Shown here: piece by piece, positions 8,531 to 16,752 of the stretch
How the letters are laid out: each line of letters starts with the position of its first letter
Numbering within the stretch: the first letter of the stretch is position 1
Program-made: the position numbers and the translations under genes
IMG/VR virus record: IMGVR_UViG_3300045921_000484
Span: 1-64,000 of that record
From: a virus
Direction: 5' to 3' (one strand)
DNA: 64,000 nt
The notes under the pieces: model-generated
Told to the model about the DNA's origin: nothing
Database searches by the model: none
The model's input: the letters and a program-made list of their open reading frames with translations, nothing else

Positions 8531-8553
8531 ATTTTCAAAGGTGGATTTTTTAT
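8531..8553. repeat. dispersed 20-bp element upstream of the protease-scaffold gene, copy 2
   Basis: ATTTTCAAAGGTGGATTTTT matches the element at 6371-6392. With the preceding AAAATCTAC it can form a short G-U-containing stem, so a terminator role for transcripts entering from the right is possible. Confidence 0.4.
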
Positions 8554-8616
8554 TGTCTATCTTTAGAGGAAAAAAACAATATTTAATAAATATTAGAAAA
8601 TATCACGGTTTTTTTA

Positions 8617-9015
8617 ATGATTCTTACAAGAGAAATAAACATTAAGATAAATGAATCCAACTATTCTTATTATGAGGATTTGGGATATGATGTTGCTATA
8701 GGTGAAATAATTACAATACCTATTGAACTAATATCAAGAGGATCTCATTATAAGATTAAGTGTAAGTGTGATGGGTGTGGTGTTGAAAAGGATGTCATAT
8801 TTAAGAATTATGTTAAATATGATAATAAGTGGGGTGAATATTTTTGTAGAAAATGTTCAGAGAAGAAAAGAAAAGAAACACTTAGAAAAAATTTTGGTGT
8901 TGATTATCCTATACAGAATAAGATAGTTCTTGACAAAATGAAGACTACTCTTATGGAGAAGTATGGTGTTGATAACATTTCTAAGAGAGATAAGAAAAGT
9001 GAAAAATCTGTTTAA
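8617..9015 (+). CDS. truncated homing-endonuclease-type zinc-finger protein
   Basis: The 132-residue product matches only the N-terminal part of the endonuclease encoded at 26267-27892. Shared features are a start of type I-x-I-N-x-x-N-x-x-Y-Y-x-x-x-GYD/N, then I-x-x-GSHxKIKxKCDxC, a CRKC pair, and the unit LRKNFGVDYP / MEKYGVDN that recurs in these enzymes. The nuclease and C-terminal domains are missing, so it is probably an inactive remnant or a free DNA-binding domain. It lies between protease-scaffold and portal genes on the opposite strand, a typical site of endonuclease invasion. Confidence 0.7.
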   Translation: MILTREINIKINESNYSYYEDLGYDVAIGEIITIPIELISRGSHYKIKCKCDGCGVEKDVIFKNYVKYDNKWGEYFCRKCSEKKRKETLRKNFGVDYPIQNKIVLDKMKTTLMEKYGVDNISKRDKKSEKSV

Positions 9016-9234
9016 TTATAAATTATCAACTTTATGTTAAATCTGATGAGGTTTTCCATCATATTATCCTCTTATAAATTATATATAATAAGAAAATTCA
9101 ATTTGATATTTAATATATTCGATAAGGTTGACATTTTTTCAATTTTTCATTAACTTACCAATACAGAAAAAATATTATGGGAAATTTTACTTATTAAAAT
9201 TATCTATACGATTCTGTAAAAATCATTTTATTTA
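9016..9234. other. AT-rich intergenic stretch with no gene seen
   Basis: Between the endonuclease remnant and the portal stop codon. It includes TTATATATAATAAG and TTTAATATATTC, loose matches to the promoter-like element, but no open frame of note and no strong hairpin. Confidence 0.5.
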
Positions 9235-10944
9235 TTAGAATTCGAATTCACCGCTGGATTCTCCAGATTCTCCACCGGCTTCTTCGCTTCCACTTTCGGT
9301 TGTTTCTTGTGATACTCCTGTTTCTCCGCCAGATTCAGGTGTTGCTTGTGATCCGGTCGTTTCGATGCCTTCGGATCCAATTTCACTACCCTCAGATCCA
9401 CTTTCTGTTGTTGATCCAGATGATGATGAATCTTTTAGCCAGTACTTTTTATTTTCCTCTTTTTCTTCTGGTGTTAATTTAAATATGTGATCCATAATAT
9501 AGTCAATATGGAAGTAAGGTTTTTCACCATTCATTATACCAAGCATTGTATTTACAATGTCAGCTTTCTTTTGAATGTTTCCTAATTTTTTCCATTCTTC
9601 AAACACTTGGTTTGAGTTGAAGTTAATATCTATTTGATTCAAGAATGATTCATCATTCTTTAACTCTGGGAACTCTATTAGAATTTGCAGTTTAATTGGT
9701 TTAACAATTAATTCCTTGAAGTTTGCTCTTAATCTATTGATGAAGTTAGAGAACTTAATCTCATCTCTTGTCATCTCAGCAGCATCTGTGAATAGATTAC
9801 CGCCACCATTTTCTTTTTCAAATCTTTGAAATGGTATCTTTGATGCTCTTTTTAATGCATTGTAGAACCAAGTTAACATGTCTGACTCATTCAGGTTGTG
9901 TCCTTCTGGTGACACTAAATCCATTTGTGGTGTACCAGCGTCTCCCTCAGGAAACCATATTTGTTTATTATATGGTAAGTGCTTAGATCCATTTATAGTT
10001 AATGTACCTAAAGTATCATCCCATTCAACCTCTTCTGAATAGTCATGTATTAATTGACCAATTTGTTCTTCGGCTCTTTGTCTTGACATACCTTTAATAG
10101 GTATTGTGAATTTTTGATAAACTGTGGCGTTAATAATATTGAACATTATTCTTGTTTGCTCAAGAATCTTTAATTGATTATAAGGCTTTATTAACCCTTC
10201 AACATAAGAAGTTTCTGAATAGTCATTTTGCGTAGCATATGATATATAAACTATTTGCGAGTCTAAGAATATTCTCCTTAATTGAGGATCTTCTGGATAT
10301 TGAATCCATAAATGTCCTATACTTGGTTCATATGCTGGAACTAGTGTTTCTGGTCTTAATCTATTAAATCCAATGATGTTTTTCTTTTTATCATCATATA
10401 TGATTTCCATTGCAATAAATCCATCAATTAGGAAATCTTTCATCATGTTCCATGCTGTTATATTGTCTGAGAATCCAAATTTATTATAGATTTTCTCGAA
10501 ATATTCTTGATACTTATCTTTTATTTCTTGTGAATAATCATTTGATAATGGTTTAGGTGAACAAAAATCTTTATCGTTATATACGATAGTCTCATCTGCT
10601 ATTGTACTAATAAAGTCTCTAATTTCATCCTTTATCGAATATTCTCTTAATATTCTTCTTTTATCAGCATAAGATTTGTCTAAATATGGAATAGATTTTC
10701 TATTTAATACAGAAGCTACGGCCCTTTGTGAGAAAAAATCGTACATGCTATTTCCTCTAGCAGCTAATGGATCTTCATTTATTCCAATACCTACTTGGTT
10801 TCTGACGATCATATCGTCATAGTTCATTCCATAGTTTGAAAGATTTCTTAATATTCTACTAAATAACCCTTTATTTTCAATAGCTGTATTGATGTATATT
10901 CCGCCTGTGTTTCTTGAGTTAAATGGATTATATGATTGAGCCAT
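9235..10944 (-). CDS. 20: portal vertex protein, T4 gp20-like
   Basis: The 569-residue product forms the dodecameric portal through which DNA is packaged and ejected. Matching gp20 features include the clip/stem region around residues 150-330 (IYNKFGFSDNITAWNMMKDF; PETLVPAYEPSIGHLWIQYP) and the conserved segment GGGNLFTDAAEMTRDEIKF followed by INRLRANFKELIVKPIKLQI near residue 400. T4 gp20 has 524 residues. The last 65 residues are a low-complexity tail of Gly, Ser, Glu and Thr ending in GEFEF, not part of the usual fold. Located upstream of the protease gene as in T4. Confidence 0.92.
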   Translation of the reverse strand: MAQSYNPFNSRNTGGIYINTAIENKGLFSRILRNLSNYGMNYDDMIVRNQVGIGINEDPLAARGNSMYDFFSQRAVASVLNRKSIPYLDKSYADKRRILREYSIKDEIRDFISTIADETIVYNDKDFCSPKPLSNDYSQEIKDKYQEYFEKIYNKFGFSDNITAWNMMKDFLIDGFIAMEIIYDDKKKNIIGFNRLRPETLVPAYEPSIGHLWIQYPEDPQLRRIFLDSQIVYISYATQNDYSETSYVEGLIKPYNQLKILEQTRIMFNIINATVYQKFTIPIKGMSRQRAEEQIGQLIHDYSEEVEWDDTLGTLTINGSKHLPYNKQIWFPEGDAGTPQMDLVSPEGHNLNESDMLTWFYNALKRASKIPFQRFEKENGGGNLFTDAAEMTRDEIKFSNFINRLRANFKELIVKPIKLQILIEFPELKNDESFLNQIDINFNSNQVFEEWKKLGNIQKKADIVNTMLGIMNGEKPYFHIDYIMDHIFKLTPEEKEENKKYWLKDSSSSGSTTESGSEGSEIGSEGIETTGSQATPESGGETGVSQETTESGSEEAGGESGESSGEFEF

Positions 10945-10965
10945 TTAAAAATTTAAAAATTTAAT

Positions 10966-10980
10966 TTATATATTAAAAAA
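10966..10980 (-). promoter_or_regulatory. putative late promoter of the portal gene
   Basis: Minus-strand TTTTTTAATATATAA lies about 22 bases before the portal ATG and is a near-perfect copy of the common element. Confidence 0.55.
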
Positions 10981-10996
10981 TCGCGGCTCTCTCTGG

Positions 10997-11473
10997 TTAG
11001 ATATAGAATGTTCTTGATATAACCTTTATGTCATCAGGCGTTAGGTTCATTTCAATCAACAGCTTCTTTATTTCCTCATTGAAGTTAGCTAACATCTTTA
11101 AAAGTTTTTGGTAGTCATTTACAGATTTTCTATTTGCAAATTTATTGTATTCTCTCCAAGCAACCGAACCATCTTTATTTAGTGTAGCAAGTACTCTATG
11201 TGTATTATTAGGTTCTGATGTAAAAATACATAATATTCCATTTGCGTTACTTTCTCTTGAAACTGTTGCCTTAAAGAATTTTGCATTATTAAATATTCTT
11301 GTTTCACCAACTAGTATATCAAATGATAATTCATTTATCTTATTCATTTCCATTTCTTCAGCGTGTAATCTAATCTTTTCAGCTCTTGATTTCTGACCGT
11401 ATTGTGATAGTTTGTCAGCAGCGCTTTTGTATGTTGAATAATCCAGTTCTTCAAATTTTCTAAGATGTTTCAT
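10997..11473 (-). CDS. unknown protein with the shared N-terminal tag
   Basis: The 158-residue product starts MKHLRKFEEL, the short signature shared with about nine other proteins in this window and reminiscent of T4 capsid-targeting peptides. The next 30 residues are helical and charged (SRAEKIRLHAEEMEMNK), and the rest appears to be a mixed alpha/beta domain that I do not recognise. It sits immediately upstream of the portal gene in the head module. Packaging inside the capsid is inferred from the tag alone. Confidence 0.75.
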   Translation of the reverse strand: MKHLRKFEELDYSTYKSAADKLSQYGQKSRAEKIRLHAEEMEMNKINELSFDILVGETRIFNNAKFFKATVSRESNANGILCIFTSEPNNTHRVLATLNKDGSVAWREYNKFANRKSVNDYQKLLKMLANFNEEIKKLLIEMNLTPDDIKVISRTFYI

Positions 11474-11495
11474 ATTTTAAGAATATTTTATGTGT

Positions 11496-11508
11496 TTATA
11501 TATTAATA
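11496..11508 (-). promoter_or_regulatory. putative late promoter of the tagged gene ending at 10997
   Basis: Minus-strand TATTAATATATAA lies about 23 bases before the ATG at 11473 and fits the common element. Confidence 0.5.
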
Positions 11509-11511
11509 TTT

Positions 11512-11556
11512 TTCTTCCATATTTTTTAAGCTTTTCTTCCATATTTTTTTAAGCTT
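11512..11556. repeat. 22-bp tandem duplication over the 3' end of a gene
   Basis: TTCTTCCATATTTTTTAAGC occurs twice with a period of 22 bases, the second copy having one extra T. The stop codon of the gene at 11526-12224 lies inside it, so the duplication remodelled the C-terminus. Confidence 0.7.
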
Positions 11557-12224
11557 TTCTGAAGTCTATTAATGTGGTCATTTAATACTACATATTTATC
11601 GGATATATCATTCTCTATTTTATAGAAGTCGCTTATAAGAGATGATACCATCTCTTGATTTCTTTTATCTCTCTTCTCTATCTTAGCATTCCATATATCC
11701 ATTAAGGCATTTGGATCATATTTATTTTTGGGATGTTGAGAATATAAAAATCTCGGAACCATTTCTAGTGATATCTTATGAACATATTCTATTTGTGACA
11801 TATTGAATTCGGTTATTGCATATTCAAATCCTAAACTTCTTAACTCATCATACATTCCTTTATAGTTAACTGATAGTAAGGCATCTTTTTCAAAGTCTTG
11901 TTCCGATATGAATTTGTCAAATACACCAACTCTTATTTCAATTGGAATAAAGTTAAAATTAACACCAAATATTATAATCATATTTGAGAATTTTCTGAAG
12001 TCTACTGTGAATATAGGTGCCCATTTCATCCAATTGGAATCGTCTTTATAGTGTAAAAAGTAAAATCCACCTATCTGCATTTTACCAACAGGTATGTTAA
12101 GAACATATTTATCACTCTTACTATACTTCTCATAGAAGAAAAGTGAATTGTTTTTAAAGTTTTCAACAGGATCATTTCCATTAACTAATAAGTTTAGATT
12201 AACTCTATCTCTTAAAGCACCCAC
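11526..12224 (-). CDS. conserved T4-like phage protein of unknown function
   Basis: The 232-residue product begins MGALRDRVNLNLL. Its central part, GGFYFLHYKDDSNWMKWAPI followed by IIIFGVNFNFIPIEIR, resembles a family I know from other T4-like phages (pattern YFFxYxPKxxxxLPYYDRFPLV...LGLNLHYLP) with no established role. The C-terminal 50 residues are helical and basic. It ends within a small tandem duplication. It is part of the head module next to the portal gene and is probably structural or involved in assembly. Confidence 0.7.
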   Translation of the reverse strand: MGALRDRVNLNLLVNGNDPVENFKNNSLFFYEKYSKSDKYVLNIPVGKMQIGGFYFLHYKDDSNWMKWAPIFTVDFRKFSNMIIIFGVNFNFIPIEIRVGVFDKFISEQDFEKDALLSVNYKGMYDELRSLGFEYAITEFNMSQIEYVHKISLEMVPRFLYSQHPKNKYDPNALMDIWNAKIEKRDKRNQEMVSSLISDFYKIENDISDKYVVLNDHINRLQKSLKKYGRKA

Positions 12225-12314
12225 TATGTAGATTATTTTCTTTTATATATAAAAAAATGAAGAACACAGTGCGTACTAAATTATTTTTTGGAATTTATAT
12301 ATAGGATATCTGAA

Positions 12315-12327
12315 TTTTTAATATATA
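12315..12327 (+). promoter_or_regulatory. putative late promoter of the endonuclease gene at 12334
   Basis: TTTTTAATATATA is an exact copy of the consensus, only 6 bases before the ATG at 12334. Confidence 0.5.
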
Positions 12328-12333
12328 GTAGTG

Positions 12334-13920
12334 ATGACAACAAATGAAAAAATTATAGAAAGGATTAGGTTAATACATGGTGATAAATATTCACTTGATA
12401 AATTTATTTATTCATCTTATAAAGAAAAGGTAACTCTCGTTTGTAAATTACATGGTGATTTTAGTATAAGTCTAAGTAATTTGATAAGTAATAAAAGGGG
12501 ATGTCCAACTTGTGGAAAATTAAAATCAAAAAACTCCAATAGATCAAATACTGAGGAGTTTATTTCAAAGGCAAATAAAGTGCATAATTTTAAATATAGA
12601 TATGATAATGTTGATTATTATAATTGGAAGAAAAAAGTTTCAATAATATGTGAAAAACATGGTGAATTTAAACAATCGCCATTTAACCACCTAAGAGGAA
12701 GTGGGTGCCCTAAATGCAATAAAGGAAGACCCCCTATGAAAAAAAATATTGAAACACAAGGTATAGATGATAAAATATCATATAGATTAAAAAAGTTTAT
12801 AGAAATTTCAAATAAAGTGCATAACAACAAATATGATTACTCAAATGTTATATATTACTCTTCCAATAAAAAGGTAAAAATAATATGTAAAAAACACGGT
12901 GAATTTGAACAAACACCAAGTCACCATAAAAGAGGCAATGGGTGCCCATCTTGTTCATATGAAAACAGTTTCGGGTCAAGAATAAAGACATCCGACTTTA
13001 TATCAATTTCTAAAAATAGACACCAAGGTTATTATAGTTATAATAAATCTATATACTTGGGAAATAAAGAGAAAATAATAATAACTTGTCCAATACACGG
13101 TGATTTTAAACAATTACCTAAGTATCATATGAATGGTGGTGGTTGTCCAAAATGTAATATAGGAAAACATGGAAGAGGTGGTGGTAAAGGAAATAAAAAA
13201 TTAAAATACACAACAGATGAATTTATAAAAATTTGTAATAATTTACACAACAATAAATATGATTACTCAGAAAGTAAGTATAACGGATCAAAAAGTAAAA
13301 TAAAAGTTAATTGCTTAAAACATGGAACATTCGATGTTTTAGCATATCATCATATGAATGGGGTAGGTTGTGTTTTTTGTTCAATAGACGATAAAAAGAG
13401 AACAAGAGAAGAATTAATAAATGAATTAAATATTATACATAACAATAAATACGAATATATTTTTCTCGATGATTTTATATCTACAAAGGATGATATAAAA
13501 ATACTATGCCCAACACATGGTGAATTTTTTCAAAATGTAGAAGTTCATTTAAGGGGTAGTGGATGCACATTATGTAAAACCAAAAGTAGGGGAGAAATTT
13601 TAATAAAAAATATACTAAATAAATATAATATAGATTTTACAAAAGAAAAAAAATTTGATAATCTTAGTAGATTTAGATTTGATTTTTGGGTACCAAAGTT
13701 AAATACAGTGATAGAATTTGATGGAAAACACCACTTTAAATCTATACCATTTTTTGGTGGTAAAAATACATTTGAAAAAATTAAGAAAAACGATTTAATC
13801 AAAAATACCTATTGTGTAGAAAATAACATAAACTTAATAAGAATAAGTTATAGTGACTTGAAAAATATTGAAGAAATAATAAAAAAACAAATAATAGAAA
13901 ATGTTAAACTCCAAACCTAA
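12334..13920 (+). CDS. homing endonuclease: zinc-ribbon array plus Vsr-like nuclease domain
   Basis: The 528-residue product starts at ATG 12334. It contains about six units of 60-70 residues with the pattern H-x-x-KY-x-Y ... I-x-C-x-x-HG-x-F ... H-x-x-G-x-GCP-x-C, which look like tandem zinc ribbons that bind DNA. The C-terminal 115 residues form a Vsr/DUF559-type PD-(D/E)XK nuclease, with FRFDFWVPKLNTVIEFDGKHH at about residue 450 holding the acidic and Glu-x-Asp catalytic residues. Its end overlaps the start of the gp4 gene by 20 bases, so it was probably inserted just upstream of that essential gene. Confidence 0.85.
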   Translation: MTTNEKIIERIRLIHGDKYSLDKFIYSSYKEKVTLVCKLHGDFSISLSNLISNKRGCPTCGKLKSKNSNRSNTEEFISKANKVHNFKYRYDNVDYYNWKKKVSIICEKHGEFKQSPFNHLRGSGCPKCNKGRPPMKKNIETQGIDDKISYRLKKFIEISNKVHNNKYDYSNVIYYSSNKKVKIICKKHGEFEQTPSHHKRGNGCPSCSYENSFGSRIKTSDFISISKNRHQGYYSYNKSIYLGNKEKIIITCPIHGDFKQLPKYHMNGGGCPKCNIGKHGRGGGKGNKKLKYTTDEFIKICNNLHNNKYDYSESKYNGSKSKIKVNCLKHGTFDVLAYHHMNGVGCVFCSIDDKKRTREELINELNIIHNNKYEYIFLDDFISTKDDIKILCPTHGEFFQNVEVHLRGSGCTLCKTKSRGEILIKNILNKYNIDFTKEKKFDNLSRFRFDFWVPKLNTVIEFDGKHHFKSIPFFGGKNTFEKIKKNDLIKNTYCVENNINLIRISYSDLKNIEEIIKKQIIENVKLQT

Positions 13921-14436
13921 TAATAACGATAAATATTATCAAGGTAATTATTTACCAATAAATAAAGAAAAAATATTGAAATTGAACAACCAGGGCGGAA
14001 TCTTTTACCGTAGCTCCTGGGAAAAAAAAAAAAAATAATGACTTGGTTGGATCATAATCCAAATATAATAAAATGGGGAGCTGAATGTATTAGAATACCA
14101 TATCAAATGACTCACTTTGAAAATGGTGATTCTAAGATAAAGGAGCACTCCTATTATCCAGATTTTTATTATGAAATAAAGCTATCTGATGGTAGAGTTG
14201 ATAAAGTTGTTGCTGAGGTTAAACCAATGAAAGAATATAAAATGGTTTTGGATCTTAATGAGGGAAAACTATCTGTTCCAGATAAGGGTTTGAAGAAATT
14301 GAAGAATTTCGAATATGATCTAAAGATGGCTTATAAGAATAAGAATAAATGGGAGACTATGATTAATTGGTGTAATTTAAAAGGTTATAAGTTTATTGTT
14401 ATAACTGAGGATATTCTTAAAAGGTTTAACATATAA
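13901..14436 (+). pseudogene. 4: head completion protein, T4 gp4-like, interrupted by a frameshift at a poly-A tract
   Basis: Two frames together make one gp4 homologue. The first (13901-14038) encodes 45 residues ending IFYRSSWEKKKK; the second (14038-14436) encodes MTWLDHNPNIIKWGAECIRI through YYPDFYYEIK, VVAEVKP and ITEDILKRFNI. T4 gp4-family proteins read YRSLWER-x-x-x-R-W-x-DENP-x-I-x-x-WA at this junction. The break falls in 14 consecutive A residues (14022-14035); losing 2 or 5, or gaining 1, restores the frame. It may be a real mutation, a sequencing error, or a slippage site that still yields full protein. gp4 is needed in T4 for head completion before tail joining. Confidence 0.85.
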
Positions 14437-14767
14437 AATGTAGTAATATTATTACCGATATGTATATAGATGATATTATTGGTAGAATAGTATCATATAT
14501 AATGTACAGTTTTCTATTTATATGATATAAAGGGGATTTTAATAATTTTAGGATTAATAATATTGAGAAGCTTAATGGATTAATGAATAATCCAATTACT
14601 ATAAATATCCACATTAATAATCTTGTAAAATAGAAAAGGAAGTCAGTTACTGGTGTTGATTCTATGTCTTTATTTTTGAAATTTATATCTAATCTGTCTC
14701 TATTGTAGAGATAGTATATTTCATTCCAAATGAATAGTGATGAAAATATGTAGAAAAGTGTAATCAT
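14426..14767 (-). CDS. small membrane protein
   Basis: The 113-residue product has hydrophobic stretches near residues 1-20, 45-75 and 90-113, so two or three membrane spans are likely, with a polar segment (NRDRLDINFKNKDIEST) between the first two. No family recognised. Its 3' end overlaps the end of the convergent gp4 gene by 11 bases, and its ATG overlaps the stop of the gene upstream (ATGA), indicating translational coupling. A holin role is possible but unsupported beyond hydrophobicity. Confidence 0.7.
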   Translation of the reverse strand: MITLFYIFSSLFIWNEIYYLYNRDRLDINFKNKDIESTPVTDFLFYFTRLLMWIFIVIGLFINPLSFSILLILKLLKSPLYHINRKLYIIYDTILPIISSIYISVIILLHFIC

Positions 14768-15069
14768 GGTTTTATTATTAATTCGCCCATATTTATTAGG
14801 TTGTTTAGTTGATTTTCAGCTATTTTGATTGACTTCTCCTTTTGTAGTATTGTAAATAATTTATCGTCTATAAATACTTCCATTTCTTCACCAAGTGTAT
14901 TTTCATATTCATTTGGAGCTGGTTCCATTCTTTCTGAATATATAGAGTTGATATATTTAATTCTCTCTTCACTATTTGTGTGTATCGAACATCCACTAGA
15001 TCTAATGTTTGATTTGTCATCAGAGCATTTTTCGTAATATTCCCAAAGTTGCATAATTGCTTTATTCAT
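14764..15069 (-). CDS. unknown 101-residue protein
   Basis: I place the start at ATG 15069 (MNKAIMQLWEYYEKC); a TTG further upstream would add 13 residues. The middle segment contains RYSxxMEPxPNEYEN-like acidic residues and the C-terminus is helical. No family recognised. It is coupled to the membrane protein gene downstream by an ATGA overlap, and is divergent from the glutamine synthetase gene. Confidence 0.65.
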   Translation of the reverse strand: MNKAIMQLWEYYEKCSDDKSNIRSSGCSIHTNSEERIKYINSIYSERMEPAPNEYENTLGEEMEVFIDDKLFTILQKEKSIKIAENQLNNLINMGELIIKP

Positions 15070-15156
15070 ACTATTCAAATTTATAAAAAATTGTATGTTT
15101 TTGGACAAACTAAGTTTTAAAAATTAATATAATAAACAAAAAAAATAACTGAATTT

Positions 15157-16245
15157 ATGAATAAAATAATGCTAGAGTATATTTGGTTGGATGGTAATAA
15201 CCCTCAACAACTAAGAAGTAAGACTAAAATCGTTGATAAAGTAGATACTTTTCTAGCTAAGGATTATCCTGTTTGGTCATTTGATGGTAGTTCAACCAAT
15301 CAAGCTAACTCTGGAAAGGGAAAGAATACAGATTGTTTATTGAAACCTGTATATGTCACATTGGATCCATTTAGAGGTGGTAATAATAGATTAGTTCTGT
15401 GTGAAGTGTTGAATCCTGATTTAACACCGCATTCGTCAAATAATCGACATAAATTAGTTTCCAAATTAAAAGAATTGAATATTGACGAGAATTCAACACC
15501 TATGTCATTATTGCCTTGGTTTGGATGGGAGCAAGAATATACTTTGACACACAAACCAGTTTCGCCATTTTCAGAGGGTGTTGGATTGCCACTTGGCTTT
15601 TCACCTGGTATGTCACCAAGACCACAAGGTGATTACTATTGCGGAATTGGATCAGATTCTGTTGTTGGTCGTGAAATTGTAGAAGAACACATGCGTAAGT
15701 GCATTGAGATAGGATTAAATATTTCTGGTATAAATTCTGAAGTTTTATTGGGTCAATGGGAATATCAAATAGGACCTGTGAAACCACTTGATGGTTCTGA
15801 TCAACTATGGATATCAAGATACATATTACAAAGAGTTGCTGAGAAACACAATGTCAATGTTTCATTACACCCAAAACCTATTGAGGGTGATTGGAACGGA
15901 ACGGGATGTCATGTTAATTTCTCAACTAATGAGATGAGAAGTGAAGGTGGTATAGATATTATCGAAGAAACAATGAAGAAGTTAGAAAAAGCACACAATG
16001 AACACATCAGTGTTTATGGTTTACATAATGAAAAGAGATTAACAGGCAAACATGAGACATCTGGTATACATGAATTTAGTTATGGATACAGTACTAGAGA
16101 TACATCTATAAGAATCCCAGCTCAGGCTATTATAGATAAGAAAGGGTATTTTGAAGACAGAAGACCAGCTTCTAATTGTGATCCTTATTTAGTGTCTAGT
16201 AGGATGTTACAGACAGTTTATAGTAAAGTAGAAGAGTTAGTATAA
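15157..16245 (+). CDS. glnII: glutamine synthetase, type II (eukaryotic-like)
   Basis: The 362-residue enzyme would join ammonia to glutamate using ATP. Family signatures appear in order: VWSFDGSSTNQA near residue 40, PWFGWEQEYTL (metal-binding Glu) near 125, YYCGIGSDSVVGREI near 160, NSEVLLGQWEYQIGP near 195, GDWNGTGCHVNFST near 250, TSIRIPAQ near 322 and EDRRPASNCDPYLV near 340. The region before SIRIP reads YSTRDT where most GSII have GVANRGA, so the substrate loop is unusual. Length equals that of GSII, much shorter than bacterial GSI. No Shine-Dalgarno site is evident. It ends in a strong terminator. It is probably an acquired metabolic gene. Confidence 0.93.
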   Translation: MNKIMLEYIWLDGNNPQQLRSKTKIVDKVDTFLAKDYPVWSFDGSSTNQANSGKGKNTDCLLKPVYVTLDPFRGGNNRLVLCEVLNPDLTPHSSNNRHKLVSKLKELNIDENSTPMSLLPWFGWEQEYTLTHKPVSPFSEGVGLPLGFSPGMSPRPQGDYYCGIGSDSVVGREIVEEHMRKCIEIGLNISGINSEVLLGQWEYQIGPVKPLDGSDQLWISRYILQRVAEKHNVNVSLHPKPIEGDWNGTGCHVNFSTNEMRSEGGIDIIEETMKKLEKAHNEHISVYGLHNEKRLTGKHETSGIHEFSYGYSTRDTSIRIPAQAIIDKKGYFEDRRPASNCDPYLVSSRMLQTVYSKVEELV

Positions 16246-16433
16246 TCAAAAAACCCACTCAATTGAGTGGGTTTTTTTATTCCATATACTTTTTTTATTG
16301 CATTTCTTCTTTTTGTTATTCTCAGTGGTACTAGTTTAATGTGATTTGCTACAGATGGTGGTTTTATGACAATATCGAATGTTTTAATATTAACAATACT
16401 AAGATTAGATTGAGTGTAATCCTTGTCCGTCAT
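16218..16433 (-). CDS. doubtful small ORF overlapping the sigma factor gene and a terminator
   Basis: ATG 16433 opens a 71-codon frame beginning MTDKDYTQSNLSIVNIKTFD, shifted relative to the sigma factor frame that it overlaps by about 29 bases. The first 50 residues have plausible composition (basic, mixed hydrophobic), but the frame then runs through the hairpin terminator into the end of the glutamine synthetase gene. It may be a real small late gene whose true stop was lost, or a frameshifted extension of the sigma factor. Confidence 0.3.
   Translation of the reverse strand: MTDKDYTQSNLSIVNIKTFDIVIKPPSVANHIKLVPLRITKRRNAIKKVYGIKKPTQLSGFFDYTNSSTLL
16251..16274 (+). terminator. intrinsic terminator after glutamine synthetase
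   Basis: Stem AAACCCACTC/GAGTGGGTTT with loop AATT followed by T residues, 5 bases after the stop codon. The symmetry lets it serve both strands. Confidence 0.9.
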
Positions 16434-16731
16434 TTGATCCTTCAATAGATATTAGTTTTATTTGATGTTCGTTGTCTCCTTTTTTCTTATAAAGTTCGTT
16501 ATAGCCTTTAGCTATACCTCTTTTGAACACTTCTGTGAAGTATGCAAATGCATTTACTGATTTATCTTCGTTAAAGTTATACCAGTTTTGAAACATATCG
16601 AGTAGTCCACTTTGATAACAGTCTAGTTTATCATCGTTTGACCAGTATCTCATTTTTTTGATCGTTTTCTTTGCTAGAAGTTCTAGCATTTTCTCAGCAT
16701 TTTTTGTTAATTTTCCTTGTGCTTTTGACAC
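16405..16731 (-). CDS. 55: late transcription sigma factor, T4 gp55-like (short)
   Basis: The 108-residue product resembles T4 gp55, which directs host RNA polymerase to late promoters. The core DCYQSGLLDMFQNWYNFNED followed by NAFAYFTEVFKRGIAKGYNEL matches the sigma region 2-like part of gp55 (I-x-x-GI-x-x-x-x-x-x-x-x-NFDE...NPHAYITQACFNAF). T4 gp55 has 185 residues, so the N-terminus and C-terminal clamp-binding part are shorter here. No ATG fits; the start is taken as GTG 16731, directly beside an 18-bp palindrome. It may recognise the TTTTTAATATATA elements seen throughout the window. Confidence 0.8.
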   Translation of the reverse strand: MSKAQGKLTKNAEKMLELLAKKTIKKMRYWSNDDKLDCYQSGLLDMFQNWYNFNEDKSVNAFAYFTEVFKRGIAKGYNELYKKKGDNEHQIKLISIEGSNDGQGLHSI

Positions 16732-16734
16732 GAT

Positions 16735-16752
16735 GATCTCTATATAGAGATC
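16735..16752. promoter_or_regulatory. 18-bp perfect palindrome at the sigma factor start
   Basis: GATCTCTATATAGAGATC reads the same on both strands and ends 3 bases before the GTG start of the gp55-like gene. A dimeric repressor site or a 5'-UTR hairpin would both fit. It contains two GATC sites, possible targets of the phage Dam-class enzyme. Confidence 0.6.

Noticed and set aside
9041-9075. Short inverted repeat TGATG...CATCA before the portal gene end
   Set aside because: Stem of only five base pairs with no T run; likely chance.
15500-15817. Minus-strand frame inside the glutamine synthetase gene
   Set aside because: Antisense shadow of a well-conserved enzyme.
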